From Petrolisthes cinctipes (taxonomy: Eukaryota; Arthropoda; Malacostraca; Decapoda; Porcellanidae): a DNA stretch of 64,000 bases. Location: positions 558,001 to 622,000 of the forward strand of contig JAWQEG010000410.1 of NCBI GenBank assembly GCA_033782935.1. Reading direction: 5' to 3'. Of the stretch, positions 33,961 through 46,382 are shown one piece after another (the first letter of the stretch is position 1; every line of letters starts with the position of its first letter). A program made the translations under genes and the position numbers. The notes beneath the pieces are model-generated. The model saw only the letters and a program-made list of their open reading frames with translations. It was not told the origin of the DNA and made no database searches.

Positions 33961-34443
33961 ATTATAATAACAGTAACATTCCTCCAAACTATGCCATGAA
34001 ACAGACTCCCTTAATGGTACTAATACTGGATGTGTTTCATGGTATAGTTTTATAGGAGGAATCAGTTTCCCACCAATTCACCAACAAGATAATTTAAGGT
34101 ATAAGTACAGTATTGGTAAATCTGGAGCAACTGAATCCTCCAAACTATTCCAAGCAACAGAACAAACACCATTATTTTTGTTCATATGGTTCTGTTTCGT
34201 GACATACTTTGGAGGAATCAAGGCACTCCAATGTAATTCTGGAGCAAATGATTCCTCCAAACTATTCCTGTTGTTTCCTGGCATACTTTGGAGGAATCAA
34301 GACACTCCAATATAAATCTGGAGCAACTGAATCCTCCAAACTATTTTTCCAAGCAACAGAACACTATTATTTTTGTTTATATGGTGCTGTTTCCTGACAT
34401 ACTCTGGAGGAATCAGTTTCCTACCAACTCACCAACAAGTGAA
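33725..34443. mobile_element. Cluster of family B hairpin MITEs
   Basis: At least four partial or complete copies in tandem with TTAA at 33721, 33879 and 34094, sharing CTGGAGCAACTGAATCCTCC and TTTGGAGGAATCAAGGCACT blocks; one carries a (CA)n run. Junctions between copies lack full TTAA. Confidence 0.75.
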
Positions 34444-34564
34444 TCTCCCATTAAGGAAGTGTTGTTATTGTTGTATATTGTGGAGTTATTGTCTGATATG
34501 TATAACACCTGACTGACTGGTTGACTGGTTGGCTGGTACTCTCAATGGTGTGGTGAGGGCAGAA

Positions 34565-35225
34565 TCCTCCTTTCCCTTCTCTTCTTGTCCCTTCCATTCC
34601 CTCTCCCTCCTTTCCTTCTCTTCTCTTCTTGTCCCTTCCATTCCCTCTCCCTCCTTTCCTTCTCTCCTCTTCTTGTCCCTTCCATTCCCACTCCCTCCTT
34701 TCCTTCTCTTCTCTTCTTGTCCCTTCCATTCCCTCTCCCTCCTTTTCTTCTCTCCCCTTGTCCCTTCCATTCCCTCTCCCTCCTTTCCTTCTCTTCTCTT
34801 CTTGTCCCTTCCATTCCCTCTCCCTCCTTTCCTTCTCTTCTCTTCTTGTCCCTTCCATTCCCTCTCCCTCCTTTCCTTCTCTTCTCTTCTTGTCCCTTCC
34901 ATTCCCTCTCCCTCCTTTCCTTCTCTCCTCTTCTTGTCCCTTCCATTCCCTCTCCCTCCTTTCCTTCTCTTCTCTTCTTGTCCCTTCCATTCCCTCTCCC
35001 TCCTTTCCTTCTCTCCTCTTCTTGTCCCTTCCATTCCCTCTCCCTCCTTTCCTTCTCTTCTCTTCTTGTCCCTTCCATTCCCTCTCCCTCCTTTTCTTCT
35101 CTCCCCTTGTCCCTTCCATTCCCTCCCTCCCTTCCCTTCCCATCCCTTCCATTCCCTCCCTCTTTCCCTTCCCTTTCCTCACCTTCCCTTCCCTTTCCTC
35201 ACCTTCCCTTCCTTCCATTTCTCGC
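34565..35225. repeat. 45-bp polypyrimidine minisatellite
   Basis: About 13 units of TCCCTCTCCCTCCTTTCCTT + CTCTTCTCTTCTTGTCCCTTCCATT. The purine-only complementary strand is open in three frames (EEKERREREWKGQ-type), a composition artefact. Long mirror-like polypurine tracts can form triplex DNA. Confidence 0.95.
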
Positions 35226-35587
35226 ACTCCTCCTGCTCCATGTTTGCCAAAGTATTGATAATGTCTTGCAGTAATTCTAAAGTAATAATTCATTTGTATT
35301 ATGTACCATGCATAAATTAATTAGGTTGTATTTTGTTACAGATTTGTGGAGTGCAGTTGTACAAGAGACTTAACAACCTTCATTATTCACTGTGTTCATC
35401 TTTCCATCAACAACTACTACTACTACAACTATACAAGTATCACTTGTTATTGTGAGTGTTTTATGAAGTTACTGTGTGTGTGATGTTTCTCTTCACACAC
35501 ATAATATGTTGTTGTTGTTATAATACATCTGTGTGTGTGTGTGTATTTGTCACACACACACACACACAGTATTATAATAACACTAAG

Positions 35588-35819
35588 GGTCGATTCCACA
35601 GTGGTATTTGTTTGTTAGCTTCCCACCCAACCACACTTGTCAGTCTTAATTATATCCAACAAACTCAATCTTCATATCCACAAAATATGTCAGGGAGTTT
35701 CATTACCACCTTAGTTTGATGGTGATCATCAAATTCATCCAATAATTCACTCAGGAGTCATTTACACAGTTCAGTTTCTTTGGTTAGGGTGCTTGCAAAC
35801 CAAAACAAACACTGGAATC
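35588..35819. mobile_element. GGGTC-ended TIR MITE (family C)
   Basis: GGGTCGATTCCACAGTGGTA at left; inverted CTTGCAAACCAAAACAAACAC at right. The better-preserved copy is at 38729. Confidence 0.65.
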
Positions 35820-35827
35820 TGTACTAA

Positions 35828-35974
35828 GGAGATAATACACTTTTGGTACATTGGAGCATCTTGATTCCTCCAAAGTATGTCAGGAAACAACATGACCATG
35901 GTGTCCTGTTGTTGCTTGGAATAGTTTGGAGGAATCAATTGCTCCAGATTTACCACCAACAATGTACTATCCCC
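35828..35974. mobile_element. Family B hairpin MITE
   Basis: Left flank CTAA (decayed TTAA), right TTAA 35975-35978; arms as in 5135. Confidence 0.75.
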
Positions 35975-36000
35975 TTAAGTTATATTTGAACCCTTACAGG

Positions 36001-36240
36001 TATAAAATTATCACTGATGATGATTTAATATTTGTGTGTGTGTGAGTGAGTGATATCTCTCTTTCTCACACACACAGACAGTATTATAACATCAATAATT
36101 TTTACTCCTTTAGGTATGTAATTATCACTGATGTTATGATAATATTTGTCTGTGTGTGTGTGAGTGATATCTCTCTCTCACACACACACACAGTATTATA
36201 ATAACATCAATAATTTTTACTTGAACCCTACACCCTTACA
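36001..36240. repeat. About 120-bp tandem duplication with GTGA/CACA runs
   Basis: GGTATAAAATTATCACTGAT...GTGATATCTCTCT...CAGTATTATAA occurs twice. Confidence 0.8.
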
Positions 36241-36471
36241 GGTATAAATTAATTAATATATTCACCTGGTAGGATGGTAATTGTTTATATTTTTTTTAAA
36301 TAAAATATACTATTTAATAATATTTGTATTTATTTGTTTCCTGTTATTTACACTATATATTAGAGAGATCTTGTTTTGTTTTCTTCTCCTTCTCCTCCTC
36401 TCTCTTGTGTTATTCTCTCTCCCTCTCCTCTCACCACACACCTGTAAAATAAACAAATTAATTAGTGTTAA

Positions 36472-37141
36472 GGTGATATAGAACAAATCTGGAGCAAATG
36501 ATTCCTCCAAACTACAGAACACCATTATTATATTGTTATTTTAATTATTATTATTATTATTGTTTCCTGGCATACTTTGGAGGAATCAAGAAACTCCTAA
36601 TGTAATTCTGGAGCAAATGATTCCTCCAAACTATTTTTCCATGCAACAGAACACCATTAATTTTGTTCATTTGGAGGAATCAAGAAACTTCAGTACAGTA
36701 TATGAAATGTGTATGTTTCTAAATCAAAGCTATATACATACAAAAACAATTGGAGGAAAATGGGTCCTTCAAATATTGCCACGAAACACACACACCTATA
36801 TGGAAGGAGGAATCAGAAGCCTCCAAACACACACACACACCTATATGGAAGGAGGTTGTTTGGTGGCATAATCTGGAGGAATCAGAAGCCTCCAAACACA
36901 CACACATACCTATATGGAAGGAGGTTGTTTCATGACATAGTCAGGAGGAATCAGAAGCCTCCAATTTTCCTACACAATCACAAGGTCCTTAAGGGGAGAT
37001 TCTATTTTTGGTAAATTGGAAGGCTACTGATTCCTCCAAACTATTCCAAGCAACAGAACACCATTATTTTTGTTCATCTGGTCCTGTTTCCTGGCATACT
37101 TTGGAGGAATCACAGACCTTTCAATTTACCTTAATTTTCCC
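36472..37141. mobile_element. Cluster of TTAA-type hairpin MITEs
   Basis: TTAA at 36468, 36989 and 37142. Contains arms GGAGCAAATGATTCCTCC, TATATGGAAGGAGGTTGTTT and GGAGGAATCAGAAGCCTCC; the last two form a tandem triplicate at 36790-36965. The piece 36993-37141 is a complete element. Confidence 0.75.
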
Positions 37142-37145
37142 TTAA

Positions 37146-37800
37146 ACTAAGAGAGCCATATAGAAATAACAATAATGTGAGCTTTAATAATAATAATAAT
37201 AAGAGCCATACAGAAAGATTTGTACAGTCAGAGACAAATGTGAACCTGTAATTTATCACCAACAAGTATGTATGGTTGTTGATAGCTGGGTGTTGTTTTG
37301 GAGTGTTTGGATGGACTGATGAGTGAGTGGAGTATAGATATTCAGATGGGTGGATGTCAGGAGGTCGTGCATGCAGCTGAGTGTTGTTTTTGAGTGTTTG
37401 GATGGACTGATGAGTGATTTGAGTATGGATGTGTTTCTGGAGATTGGTTTGGGGTGGGCAGGGTGTAAGAGATGATAGTATTTGTGTATGGTATCGTGTA
37501 CTGGGTGTTGTTTTGATGTTCCTTGGCATGTGTGGGTGTTGTGCCATGTAGTGTAGGGGATGGTGTGGGTTTGTGGAGGCTGCAGCAAGTGTTTGTGTGC
37601 CTCTCATGTCAAGGTGATCCTTGATTTTGAGGACTTTGGTTTCATAGTGTAGGTGGTCTGTAGGTGTGGTAGCTGTGCAGCCTGTGATTGTCTTTAGGGC
37701 TCTGTTCTGTATGGTTTGAAGGGTGTTGTGATGAGTCTCAGTGAGGTTTGAAGCCCAGGCAGGGCTTGCATAATCCATCACTGATCGAATATATTGTTTG
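37146..37800 (-). pseudogene. Jockey/CR1-type LINE, C-terminal fragment
   Basis: The minus-strand frame begins MMDYASPAWASNLTETH, then LQTIQNRALKTITGC and the motif TDHLHYETKVLKIKDHL. This matches the conserved block after the polymerase domain in Jockey-superfamily retrotransposons (Y-A-S-P-A-W, then L-Q-x-I-Q-N-R-A-L). It degrades into Asn/Thr/His-rich sequence and ends near a (TTA)n tail at 37183-37203. The polymerase domain is absent. Confidence 0.8.
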
Positions 37801-37944
37801 TATACTGTGATTGTGGATTCTTTGTTGTGTCCGAATGTTGTGCTGGCAATTTATAGTAATTTATCCCTAAGAATAAAGATCAAAGATCAAAGTGTAGTAT
37901 CTGTTTTTATCAGCTTAATATCTGATACGATCCCCATGTAAAAA

Positions 37945-38215
37945 AAAGGGGGTACTGATGGTGTAATGGTTAGCACACTCGCCTCGCAAGCGAGAGATCT
38001 TGGGTTCGATCCCCAGGTCAGTGGAATTGTTGGAAAAATTTCCAAGCCCCCTATGTCCCTGTTTACCTAGCAGTAAGTAGGTACCCGGCTGTAAGAGCAA
38101 GGATAGCAACCTTGTAGGCTGGGGGAAGATGTGTTGATGTAACAAGACTTGACTGCCTTAATGACCAACACTATGAGTCGATAGGCATAAAGCCGTAAAC
38201 CCTCCTCCCTCCCTA
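37945..38215 (+). mobile_element. tRNA-derived SINE
   Basis: The head folds like a tRNA: acceptor pairs ACTGAT/GTCAGT, A box TGGTGTAATGGTTAGCACA, anticodon arm CTCGC-CTCGCAA-GCGAG (anticodon CGC, alanine-like) and B box GGGTTCGATCCCC. It is followed by a non-tRNA body with CCTAGCAGTAAGTAGGTACC. No sign that it is a free tRNA gene, since the body continues to CCCTCCTCCCTCCC. Confidence 0.8.
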
Positions 38216-38317
38216 AGGTCCATTCATATATAATAATAAGCAACACATTAATTAAGGAGAGATTATCTTGTTGGTGAATTGGAAAGTCTCTGATTCCTAC
38301 AAACTATGTCAGAAAAT

Positions 38318-38640
38318 ACTATCTATCTATCTATTGCCAGACGCCTCAATCCCCGAAGGAGTGGCCACCAATGAATCGCCTCCATGAACCCCTGTTCCCT
38401 GTTAACTGGCGTCCCTTCCACCCCATACCACTCTCCCTCACATACCTCTCAACTCCATCCCTCCACCAAACTCTCCCTCACATACCTCTCAACTCCATCC
38501 CTCCACCTCACTCTCGGTCTGACCCTCCCCCTCTGTCCCTCCATCTCACTCTCTTAACCAACCTCTCGCTTCCCATACGCTCCACATGACTGAACCACCT
38601 CAAGGTGTTCCTTTTCACACTCTCCAACACGTCCACACAC
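38318..38640 (-). pseudogene. RTE-like LINE 3' end
   Basis: The (ATAG)n tail at 38318-38336 is followed on the minus strand by the family's terminal sequence and a decayed C-terminal frame with tandem CTCACATACCTCTCAACTCC blocks. Confidence 0.65.
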
Positions 38641-38728
38641 ACACCACATCCACAATGATACTAATAAGGAATGTGTTTTGTTGTATGGTTTAAAGGAATC
38701 AGAGACAACACAATTGGAACTATGTCAT

Positions 38729-38972
38729 TGGGTCACTTCCACAGTGGTATTGGTTTGTTAGCTTCCCAACCAACCACATCTGTAAGGCTTCATTATTTTC
38801 CAAAAGCTGAATATCCACATTCACAAAATCTATCCAACAGTTAGATAATAATTATCACTGTAAAGTTTACTCACCAAATTCATTATATAATTCACCCATA
38901 AGTAATTTACACGGCTAACATTCTTTCGTTTGCATGCTTACAAACCAATACCAACCACTGTGGAATGGACCC
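38729..38972. mobile_element. GGGTC-ended TIR MITE (family C)
   Basis: GGGTCACTTCCACAGTGGTA and inverted AACCACTGTGGAATGGACCC, with ATT flanking both ends. Confidence 0.8.
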
Positions 38973-39104
38973 ATTAAGACATCATACAAATAGGACACAA
39001 GATTTGTTTTAACTTGACTCATCTGTTTTATGTAGACAGACATTATGGCTGATGACTAAACAACAATATTACTCCCACATCTTGAATACAGTAGTGGTAT
39101 CATT

Positions 39105-39385
39105 TCAAGTATCATGATTAAAATTAATTTAAATTACCAGCTGCTTCTCACCTGCTTTGTAACACCTCAGTGATGATCATGGATAGATAGATATTGAGGA
39201 AGGGAACAAGAAACCTTCACTAAACACATCATGATTAAAATTAATTTAAATACCTGCTGCTTCTCACCTGCTTTGTAACACCTCAGTAATGACATAGATA
39301 GATAGATAGATAGACATTGAGGAAGGATAGATAGATGGATAGATAGATAGACATTGAGGAAGGGAACAAGAAACCTTCACTAAAC
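39105..39385. repeat. About 115-bp tandem repeat with (GATA)n
   Basis: ATCATGATTAAAATTAATTT ... CTTCTCACCTGCTTTG ... GATAGATA ... GAAACCTTCACTAAACA, repeated two to three times. Confidence 0.85.
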
Positions 39386-40038
39386 ATATCATGATCAAAA
39401 TTAATTTAACTCCCATTTTGTATCATTCAAATTTTTCTGATACATTTTTTTCTCACTTCCCTTCCTTGTTTCTTTCCAATTACAGCTTTCACAATGCTGT
39501 ATTCTTTAAGCATCTTACTTACAATCTAATAAACAAATTTTTTTAATGATTCCCCACTGAAAGATTTCATGCTGTGGGAAGCAATATACAAAATTTCCAT
39601 CTCACCTATTTTGTGCAACGTTGCTGAGTGGTTCTGGTGTGTGTGTGAATGAGTCAATCTAGTGTTGACACAATGGTTGTAAAGTTAGGGTGGTGGTTGG
39701 TTGCTGGTAGATGGTTTCTGGGCACTCCATGGTGGGCAGGGAGGCAATAACCCTGTAGGTAGGAAAAGTAAGTATATCATTTGTTTACCAAAGAAAATGA
39801 GGATGACAGGGAGTGCTTTCATACATAATACAGGTAGTTCCATCACATACAAAAATATAAAATAATCACTTTCTCTATTTTATCACAAACAACCTAAGTA
39901 CATAAAATAATTACCTTCCTAATCTTATCTATTTATTAATATATGATGCAGCCAAAAAAAAATTTCCTGTCACAACCTCGACCTTTTTCATGTTCATGAC
40001 CTCACAAAAAGAAAACACTACAGATATTTCAATATATG

Positions 40039-40206
40039 TACAGCCACAATCAAATAACCACCACCACTATCCTTCCATCTTACAAATAAATCAGTATCAT
40101 ATCAAAATATAATCATACAACACCTTATGTCAACTCAACCCCCTCAATTATTATTATGAGGTGCTGCAATATCATACACGTGTTGTTCCTTATAACCAAG
40201 ATGTTG

Positions 40207-40238
<32 letters not shown>

Positions 40239-40287
40239 GAGGTGCTACAATATCATACACGTGTTGTTCTTTATTACCAAGATATTG

Positions 40288-40343
<56 letters not shown>

Positions 40344-40433
40344 GAGGTGCTACAATATCATACACGTGTTGTTCTTTATTACCAAGATATTTACTAGGAT
40401 GGAAGGAAAGTGTTGGTGGATATATGATTGATA
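40039..40433. mobile_element. Family A MITE with two (ATT)n expansions
   Basis: TACAGCCACAATCAAATAAC at left. Three GTGCTACAATATCATACACG blocks separated by ATT runs of 30 and 60 bp. Right terminus cut near 40433. Confidence 0.85.
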
Positions 40434-40558
40434 CGGTCCCTGGACTGATAATTATGGGATAGAAAGGTTAGTACCAGAGCAGAGTGAAAGACATGATATA
40501 TCTTTCAGTGATAAGACCAGAGATCATAATTATATGGCTCAGAGACGTGGCCTGTTAA

Positions 40559-40850
40559 GGGGGAAAGTTTGTGTTGGTAAATCTGGAGCAACTGAATCCT
40601 CCAAACTATTCCAAGCAACATAACACCATTACTTTTGCTCTTCTGGTCGTTTCCTGGCATACTTTGGAGAAATCAAGGCACTCCAATGTACCCAAAAAAG
40701 AATTACCACCTTAATTAAGGGACCCTGTGATGTAGTGATAAAATTGAAGGTTAGTGAGTCCTTCAAACATTGCCACCAAACACCACCTATATTGAAGGAG
40801 CTTGTTTCATGCCATAGGTGGGAGGAATCAGAAGCCTAAGAGCCTAAATC
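40559..40850. mobile_element. Family B hairpin MITE plus a second TTAA-type remnant
   Basis: TTAA 40555-40558 and 40711-40714 bound a full family B copy. A second, decayed element with GGAGGAATCAGAAGCC follows from TTAA 40715. Confidence 0.75.
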
Positions 40851-40856
40851 ATCACT

Positions 40857-42590
40857 ATCTATCTATCTATCTATAGCTCCGACGCCTCGCTCCCTCCGGG
40901 AACTCCCACCAAGGGGGTGGCCACGGCAGAAGAGTCTCCAGTTCCCCATGTTCCAGCACTCCCTCCTTACTTGGTCCATCCCCCCTCCCCCTCTCACACT
41001 TCTCTCTCTCACATACTCTTCCACTCTGTTCTGCCATCTAACCGGAGGTCTGCCTCTCACACCAGGTGCCACAACTTCACTTCCATACACCTTCTTTACA
41101 AACTCCTCACCTTGCATTCTCTCTACATGTCCAAACCATCTCAGTGTATTACACTTCACTCTCTCTACCACTCCACACTCAATACCGATTGCCTTCTCAC
41201 TCATACCACATCTCTCATTACTTTCTCCATCCCACCTAGTAAGTCCACATGCTCCTCTCAGATAACTCATTTCCACTGCACCTATTCTAGACTGATGAGC
41301 CCTACTCCATGTCCATGTCTCTGATGCATATGTCAGTGTTGGCAGGATTATACTGTTTCGTAGTCCCCTTTTCACTTTCATACTCACACTTCTACCCTTC
41401 ATAATCCTCCCCAGTGATCCTATGACCTGCCTGCCCCTCACTGCTCTCTCCCTGATTTCTCCTTCCATACTCCCATGTTTACACAGAACTGTTCCCAGAT
41501 ACCTGAATTCCCTCACCTCCTCCATCTTATCATCCCCTAAAGTTATCTCACATTTCGTCCCAGTTGGTACAGCCACTCTATAGGGTGTCACAAAGTAAAT
41601 TACTTCTGTTTTGGTCCTCTCAAATACCATCACCTTACTCTTACCAACATTCACCTTCAATTTTCTTCGTTTACACACAGACTGGAACTCATCCACCACC
41701 CTCTGTAACTCCATTTCACTCTCAGCCATCAATACAGTGTCATCCGCAAATAAACTTGCCACCAAGGACCAATTTGCTTCATTCAGCCTCAATTTCACCC
41801 CTTGGCCATTCACTTTGGCTTTCATCTCTCTCATACAACCATCCATATATATATTGAACAGCCATGGTGACATAACACATCCCTGTCTCAGCCCTACACC
41901 AATATCAAAACTCTCACTTAGATCACCCTCTACCCTCACACATGCTGTTGCATCTGCATAAAAAGCCTCGATGCCTTTCAGCAAAGGCCCCCCAACACCA
42001 TAAATTCTCAACACCTCTGTCATAGCTTTCCTATCAACTCTATCGTATGCCTTCTCCAAGTCCATGAAGGCAGCATACAACTTCCTACCCTTCCCAATAT
42101 ATTTCTCAACTATTGATTTTAATGCAAATATTTGGTCCACACATCCTCAACCCTTTCTGAACCCTCCCTGCTCCTCACTAACTTTATTCCCTGTTACATC
42201 AACCAGTCTCTCAGTAAGAACCTTCCCATACACCTTCCCTGGTACACTAAGGAGGCTTATTCCCCTATAGCTACCACACTCCTCCTTACTCCCCTTCCCC
42301 TTATACAAAGGTACAATTATGGCTCTTCTCCAATCCTCTGGCACCTCTCCCTGCCTCCAAGCCAATGTACATATAAACAACATCCACTCCACCACTACCT
42401 CCCCCACACACTTTAACATTTCAGCAGTTATCCCATCCACCCCCGGTGCCTTTCCCATCTTTAACTTCCCTATTGCTTTCCTAACCTCTTCCCTTCCTAA
42501 TTCTCCCTGTACATCCTGTCGTCTACAACCTGCCTCCATCCCCATGCATGTCACCACCGCCTCCCCTCCCGTCCCATCATTCATTTAACG
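40857..42590 (-). pseudogene. RTE-like LINE reverse transcriptase (best-preserved copy)
   Basis: Minus-strand remnant with most of the reverse-transcriptase domain. In order: GREEVRKAIGKLKMGKAPGV, LYKGKGSKEECGSYRGISLL, VSEEQGGFRKG, then an in-frame TGA where related copies have arginine. It continues VDQIFALKSIVEKY, FMDLEKAYDRVDR (motif A), GLRQGCVMSPWLFNIYMDG (motif B), LFADDTVLMAES (catalytic F-A-D-D), LGTVLCKHGSM, LRWFGHVERMQGE and the C-terminus. The 3' tail is ATAG repeats (40857-40876). About 425 codons after the stop are open, so it died recently. The endonuclease portion is absent, although a related one is at 50756-51810. Confidence 0.9.
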
Positions 42591-43325
42591 ATCAAAATGT
42601 CTCTCACCCTCACTGTTGATTGCCACAACCTACCTTGTTAGAGTCCGTGCAAATTTAAAAACTGTGCTGTCCAAAAAGTCCTACACCTGTGGTGCTCCAT
42701 ACTTGTTGCTAATGTTGAAATTTCTCTACACCCGCAATTTAAGGGTTAACTATACTTCCTTTATCTTATATTGGACACTGGAGCACTCTAAAACCTGACT
42801 TCACTTCCCCCCCGGGCCAGCCCACCCCCTCCTAACCCTATTCTCTGTATTGGAATATTTTTTTTGTTTATTGTTGAAATTGATAACAATTCCTTATCAT
42901 GCTACTTAATTAACGCAATAAAAATGAAACAGAAATACAATAATGCTTTTTGACACAAATACAGAGCCGTTTCAATAGCCACTTATATAATATTATAAAA
43001 TTAATGAGAGGTGTGCAAAGTGAGCTCTCAAGCAATGGAGGGAATGAAGGAGGGTGGAGAAAGGGGAAGTTACTCTGCACACAACCTTTGTATGTCTGTC
43101 TTATAAGCATTTCAGTTATTACAGCAGGTCTATTTAGCCGGCATTTATTATTAATAACGTTGCCTTTGCCTTGACATGCCGATATACATTAACTATTAAG
43201 TTTCTCTCTTGGCTATGAAACGTGTGTGGTCTACCTGATGTATTTATAGCCGAGCATGTGTCTTCCATCTCTCATGACTGGCAGATGATTGAAGTGACGG
43301 CTTGGCCCTTCACCACTTAAATTAT

Positions 43326-45149
43326 ATACCGTAAAACACCCTAACTTCGGACATTTTTTGCATGTTTTAGTGAATAACTCTGTTAATAATGGTGCAATTT
43401 TATTCCTGTTGGTGTAATGTGGTAGCCAGGTAGAGTACCTACTAATTCCATATAATTAAAAAAAAATTAAGGACGCTAAATTTGTGTTTTTTTTTCAACT
43501 TTCCAGTGTCCGAATTTAGGCAGAAATTTCCTATAGGCAACCATTACGAAACTGGCGGGTGTAGAAGCAGCGCTGCCACATCTGGTCTGTCAGAATGGGA
43601 TTACCCAGGGCCCAGGGCAGTAGATTAGCAGTCCTTCACCTGAATCTCCTCCCTCCCCTCCTTAGCCTACTCTTTCTTCATCTGTATTTTATGTGTCTGT
43701 TTGTCCCTCTGCATAGTGATGGATGTGCTTCTGAATTATCCATTTTTTATTATTTTTACGTCTGTTTACTATTTGTACATTTATTTGTACATACCCCTTC
43801 CTTTTGCCTCCCTTGTGTGTGTGTGTGTGTGTGTGTTTTGGGGGGAGGAGAGGGAGGGCGCTGGGTAGGGTGATGTCAGGACTCCATTGAGGTAAGGATT
43901 AATGGCAGGTGTAAGTAGGGAAGGGCTATGACTTGTGTGTGTGTGTGTGTGTGTGTATAGAAGGAAGACTTGATAGGATTTTGTACGTGGTGAATATTTT
44001 CTTCTGCAAAGTACGAATTTAGGTAGAAAATTATTTCCTTCTCACTACTATGGAGCCAGTGTGGGTGGTGAGCAGGGGTATGTGTTCTTCCTTCCATTGT
44101 GGAGTCTAAAGGAGAAGTGACCTGACTCACCTCATTAATTTCCTGAACCCGCTCTCACCATTTAAAGACAATATTTATAGAATCAGTGCACCACTGTACC
44201 AAAACGTTGCCATTTTGGTGTGGTTCTTGATAGAGTGATGTGGGTTGGAAAGCCAAATGTGGCAGCACTGCTTGGGCGAAATCCCTGATCCTGCCCCACT
44301 GAAACCGCCAGTTTCCTAGTTGTTGTTGAAGTTCCTCAAGCTGTCTGGTTGAGCAGCCCTGAGCTCCTGAGGAAGGCCATGGCCTGAACCGGGCTTTCCC
44401 ACAGTGCCCTCAGAGAGTTGTATGTTGTGTTGTTGGCGAGTGTGGCTGTGTGTGTTGCAGTCTTCAATAATGTGTTTAATAGAATGGGGTGCTGTGTTGC
44501 ATCCCAGACAGGCATCTCCTTGTGGTTGACTATAACTTGGGACAGCTCTTACCAACTTGGGACAGGGTTGTACTTTCCCTTTAAACATGAGAATGGTTAA
44601 CAGCATCCATCTCTGGACATGCTGGCTCAACTTCCAACACCTGACGAGTTTTTAAAAAATGTAAAAAAAAAAAAAAAAAAAAATTGCCGCATTCCTGGCC
44701 CGAGTTATACATATATAAAGAGATATATCCAAAAATAACTTCCTTTTCAAGCACATAAATTGAGATCACAATAAGTTGCATCATATCACATTGTAGTGAG
44801 GTTTCCTTGGCATAGATCCAACTAAGAACTATTCAAAAACTTTTCTAGCCGAAAAAACAAAATAAAGAAACGCATTGCAATTGAAACTCTTTGTTCTGTG
44901 TGAACAAAGTTTTGCAGGGGTAAAAAATGCAGACTTTTTTTTCATTGCATTTGTCAAATATTTTCACCCACACATATTCAAGCCATTGTATTAGAATTTA
45001 TACATAATAGTCTTTGAACATTCCCCTAACTAACACCATCAATATTTTTTGCAAATATAGCACTCTCTTCCAGTACAGTTGAATTATTACATTGTTTCGT
45101 GAAATGTCCGAAGTTATGGCACAGTCCAAAGTTAGGGTGTTTTACGGTA
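43326..45149. mobile_element. Large TIR element (TACCGTAAAACACCCTAAC ends)
   Basis: Ends TACCGTAAAACACCCTAACT and the inverted AAAGTTAGGGTGTTTTACGG + TA. About 1.8 kb with TA flanks. No transposase frame. Contains a GT-rich pair (43815, 43935) and a nested LINE piece (44318-44640). Superfamily unclear, perhaps Tc1/mariner. Confidence 0.75.
44318..44640 (-). pseudogene. I-type LINE C-terminal fragment
   Basis: The minus-strand frame has CLGCNTAPHSIKHIIEDC, a C-x2-C-x7-H-x4-C zinc-knuckle-like motif common at the C-terminus of I/Jockey LINE proteins, then EELRAAQPDSLRNFNNN ending in (AAC)n. Nested in the large TIR element. Confidence 0.65.
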
Positions 45150-45462
45150 CATCATTTTGTCATTGAAATACGTGACCGATGTCGGCTTTATTTATTTATT
45201 TTTTTTGTGTAATACGTACTCAATACATATTTATTTGTGTCAAAAAGCATTATAGTATTTCTGTTAACATGTTTATTGCATCAGTTATGTCGTATGACAA
45301 GGTATGGTTATCAATTTCAACAATAAAAAAAAAATATTCATATACGGGTAGTAGGGGAAGGAGAGGGGGGGGGGGTTGCCAGTACAGGTGTCCTGGTCGG
45401 GGGGAAAGTGGAGTCGGGAGGTTTTAGACAGCTCCAGAGTCCAATATAAAATGAATGAAGTA

Positions 45463-45666
45463 TAGTTAACTCTCATTTTACACTTGTATTTTGGGTGTGT
45501 AATGTAGTGTGTGTAATGAAACTGTGTACAGGAAACCCTCATTGTACAGTACACTGGTATTATGGGTGTTTAATATAATGTACAATAAGTGTTTACAGTA
45601 CATGCATTCATTACACACACTCTATTTCACATACATAATGCCAGTGTAAAATGAGAATTTACTGTA
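45463..45666. mobile_element. Family D palindromic MITE
   Basis: TATAGTTAACTCTCATTTTA ... TAAAATGAGAATTTACTGTA; inverted relative of 12427. Confidence 0.8.
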
Positions 45667-45789
45667 TAACACTCACCAATGACGAGATACACTTTGTGTT
45701 ACCATGACAACTTGGGGTGAACTACACTTGGAATGATCACATTACATGTAACACACACAGTAACAGTGTGGTTGAAAACACTGAGTGTG

Positions 45790-46003
45790 TACAGCCACAA
45801 TCAAATAACCAACGACACTTTCCTTCCATCATGCAAATAAATCAATATCATTTCAAAATATAACAAAACAACACCTAATATCAACTCAACCCCCTCAATT
45901 ATTATTATGAGGTACTGCAAAATCATATACGTGTTGTTCTTTATTACCAAGATATTTACTATGATGGAAGGAAAGTGTGGGTGGATATTTGATTGTGGCT
46001 GTA
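45790..46003. mobile_element. Family A MITE, compact copy
   Basis: TACAGCCACAATCAAATAAC and inverted ...GATTGTGGCTGTA with TA at both ends; only a minimal ATT run, so it may resemble the ancestral form. Confidence 0.9.
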
Positions 46004-46065
46004 CAACAGTGTTAAATATACATTAAAAAAAACAAAAAAAACATGTGAACTAGCCTTGTTCCTTA

Positions 46066-46242
<177 letters not shown>

Positions 46243-46382
46243 TTATATCATTGACAAAAAGGCTCAGTAAATAACTTATATATATGTAAAGAAGGCCACT
46301 GATATAAGATGAATAAATTGATCATAAACCAGAATATATCATTGAGAAGAAGAGAAAAAAAAATATCTCAGTAAATTATGTA

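Noticed and set aside
34451..35320. Highly charged E/K/R-rich frames on the minus strand and Pro/Ser frames on the plus strand
   Set aside because: Composition artefact of the 45-bp polypyrimidine minisatellite.
37955..38030. Functional tRNA-Ala gene
   Set aside because: The cloverleaf-like head is followed by a non-tRNA SINE body and the acceptor stem is short of a proper terminator; a SINE explains it better.
39605..39762. Minus-strand exon between CTACCTACAG and ATAG|GTGAGA
   Set aside because: The borders look good, but all three frames stop within about 30-45 codons and no homology to Mcm3 or other families is seen; at best an untranslated exon.
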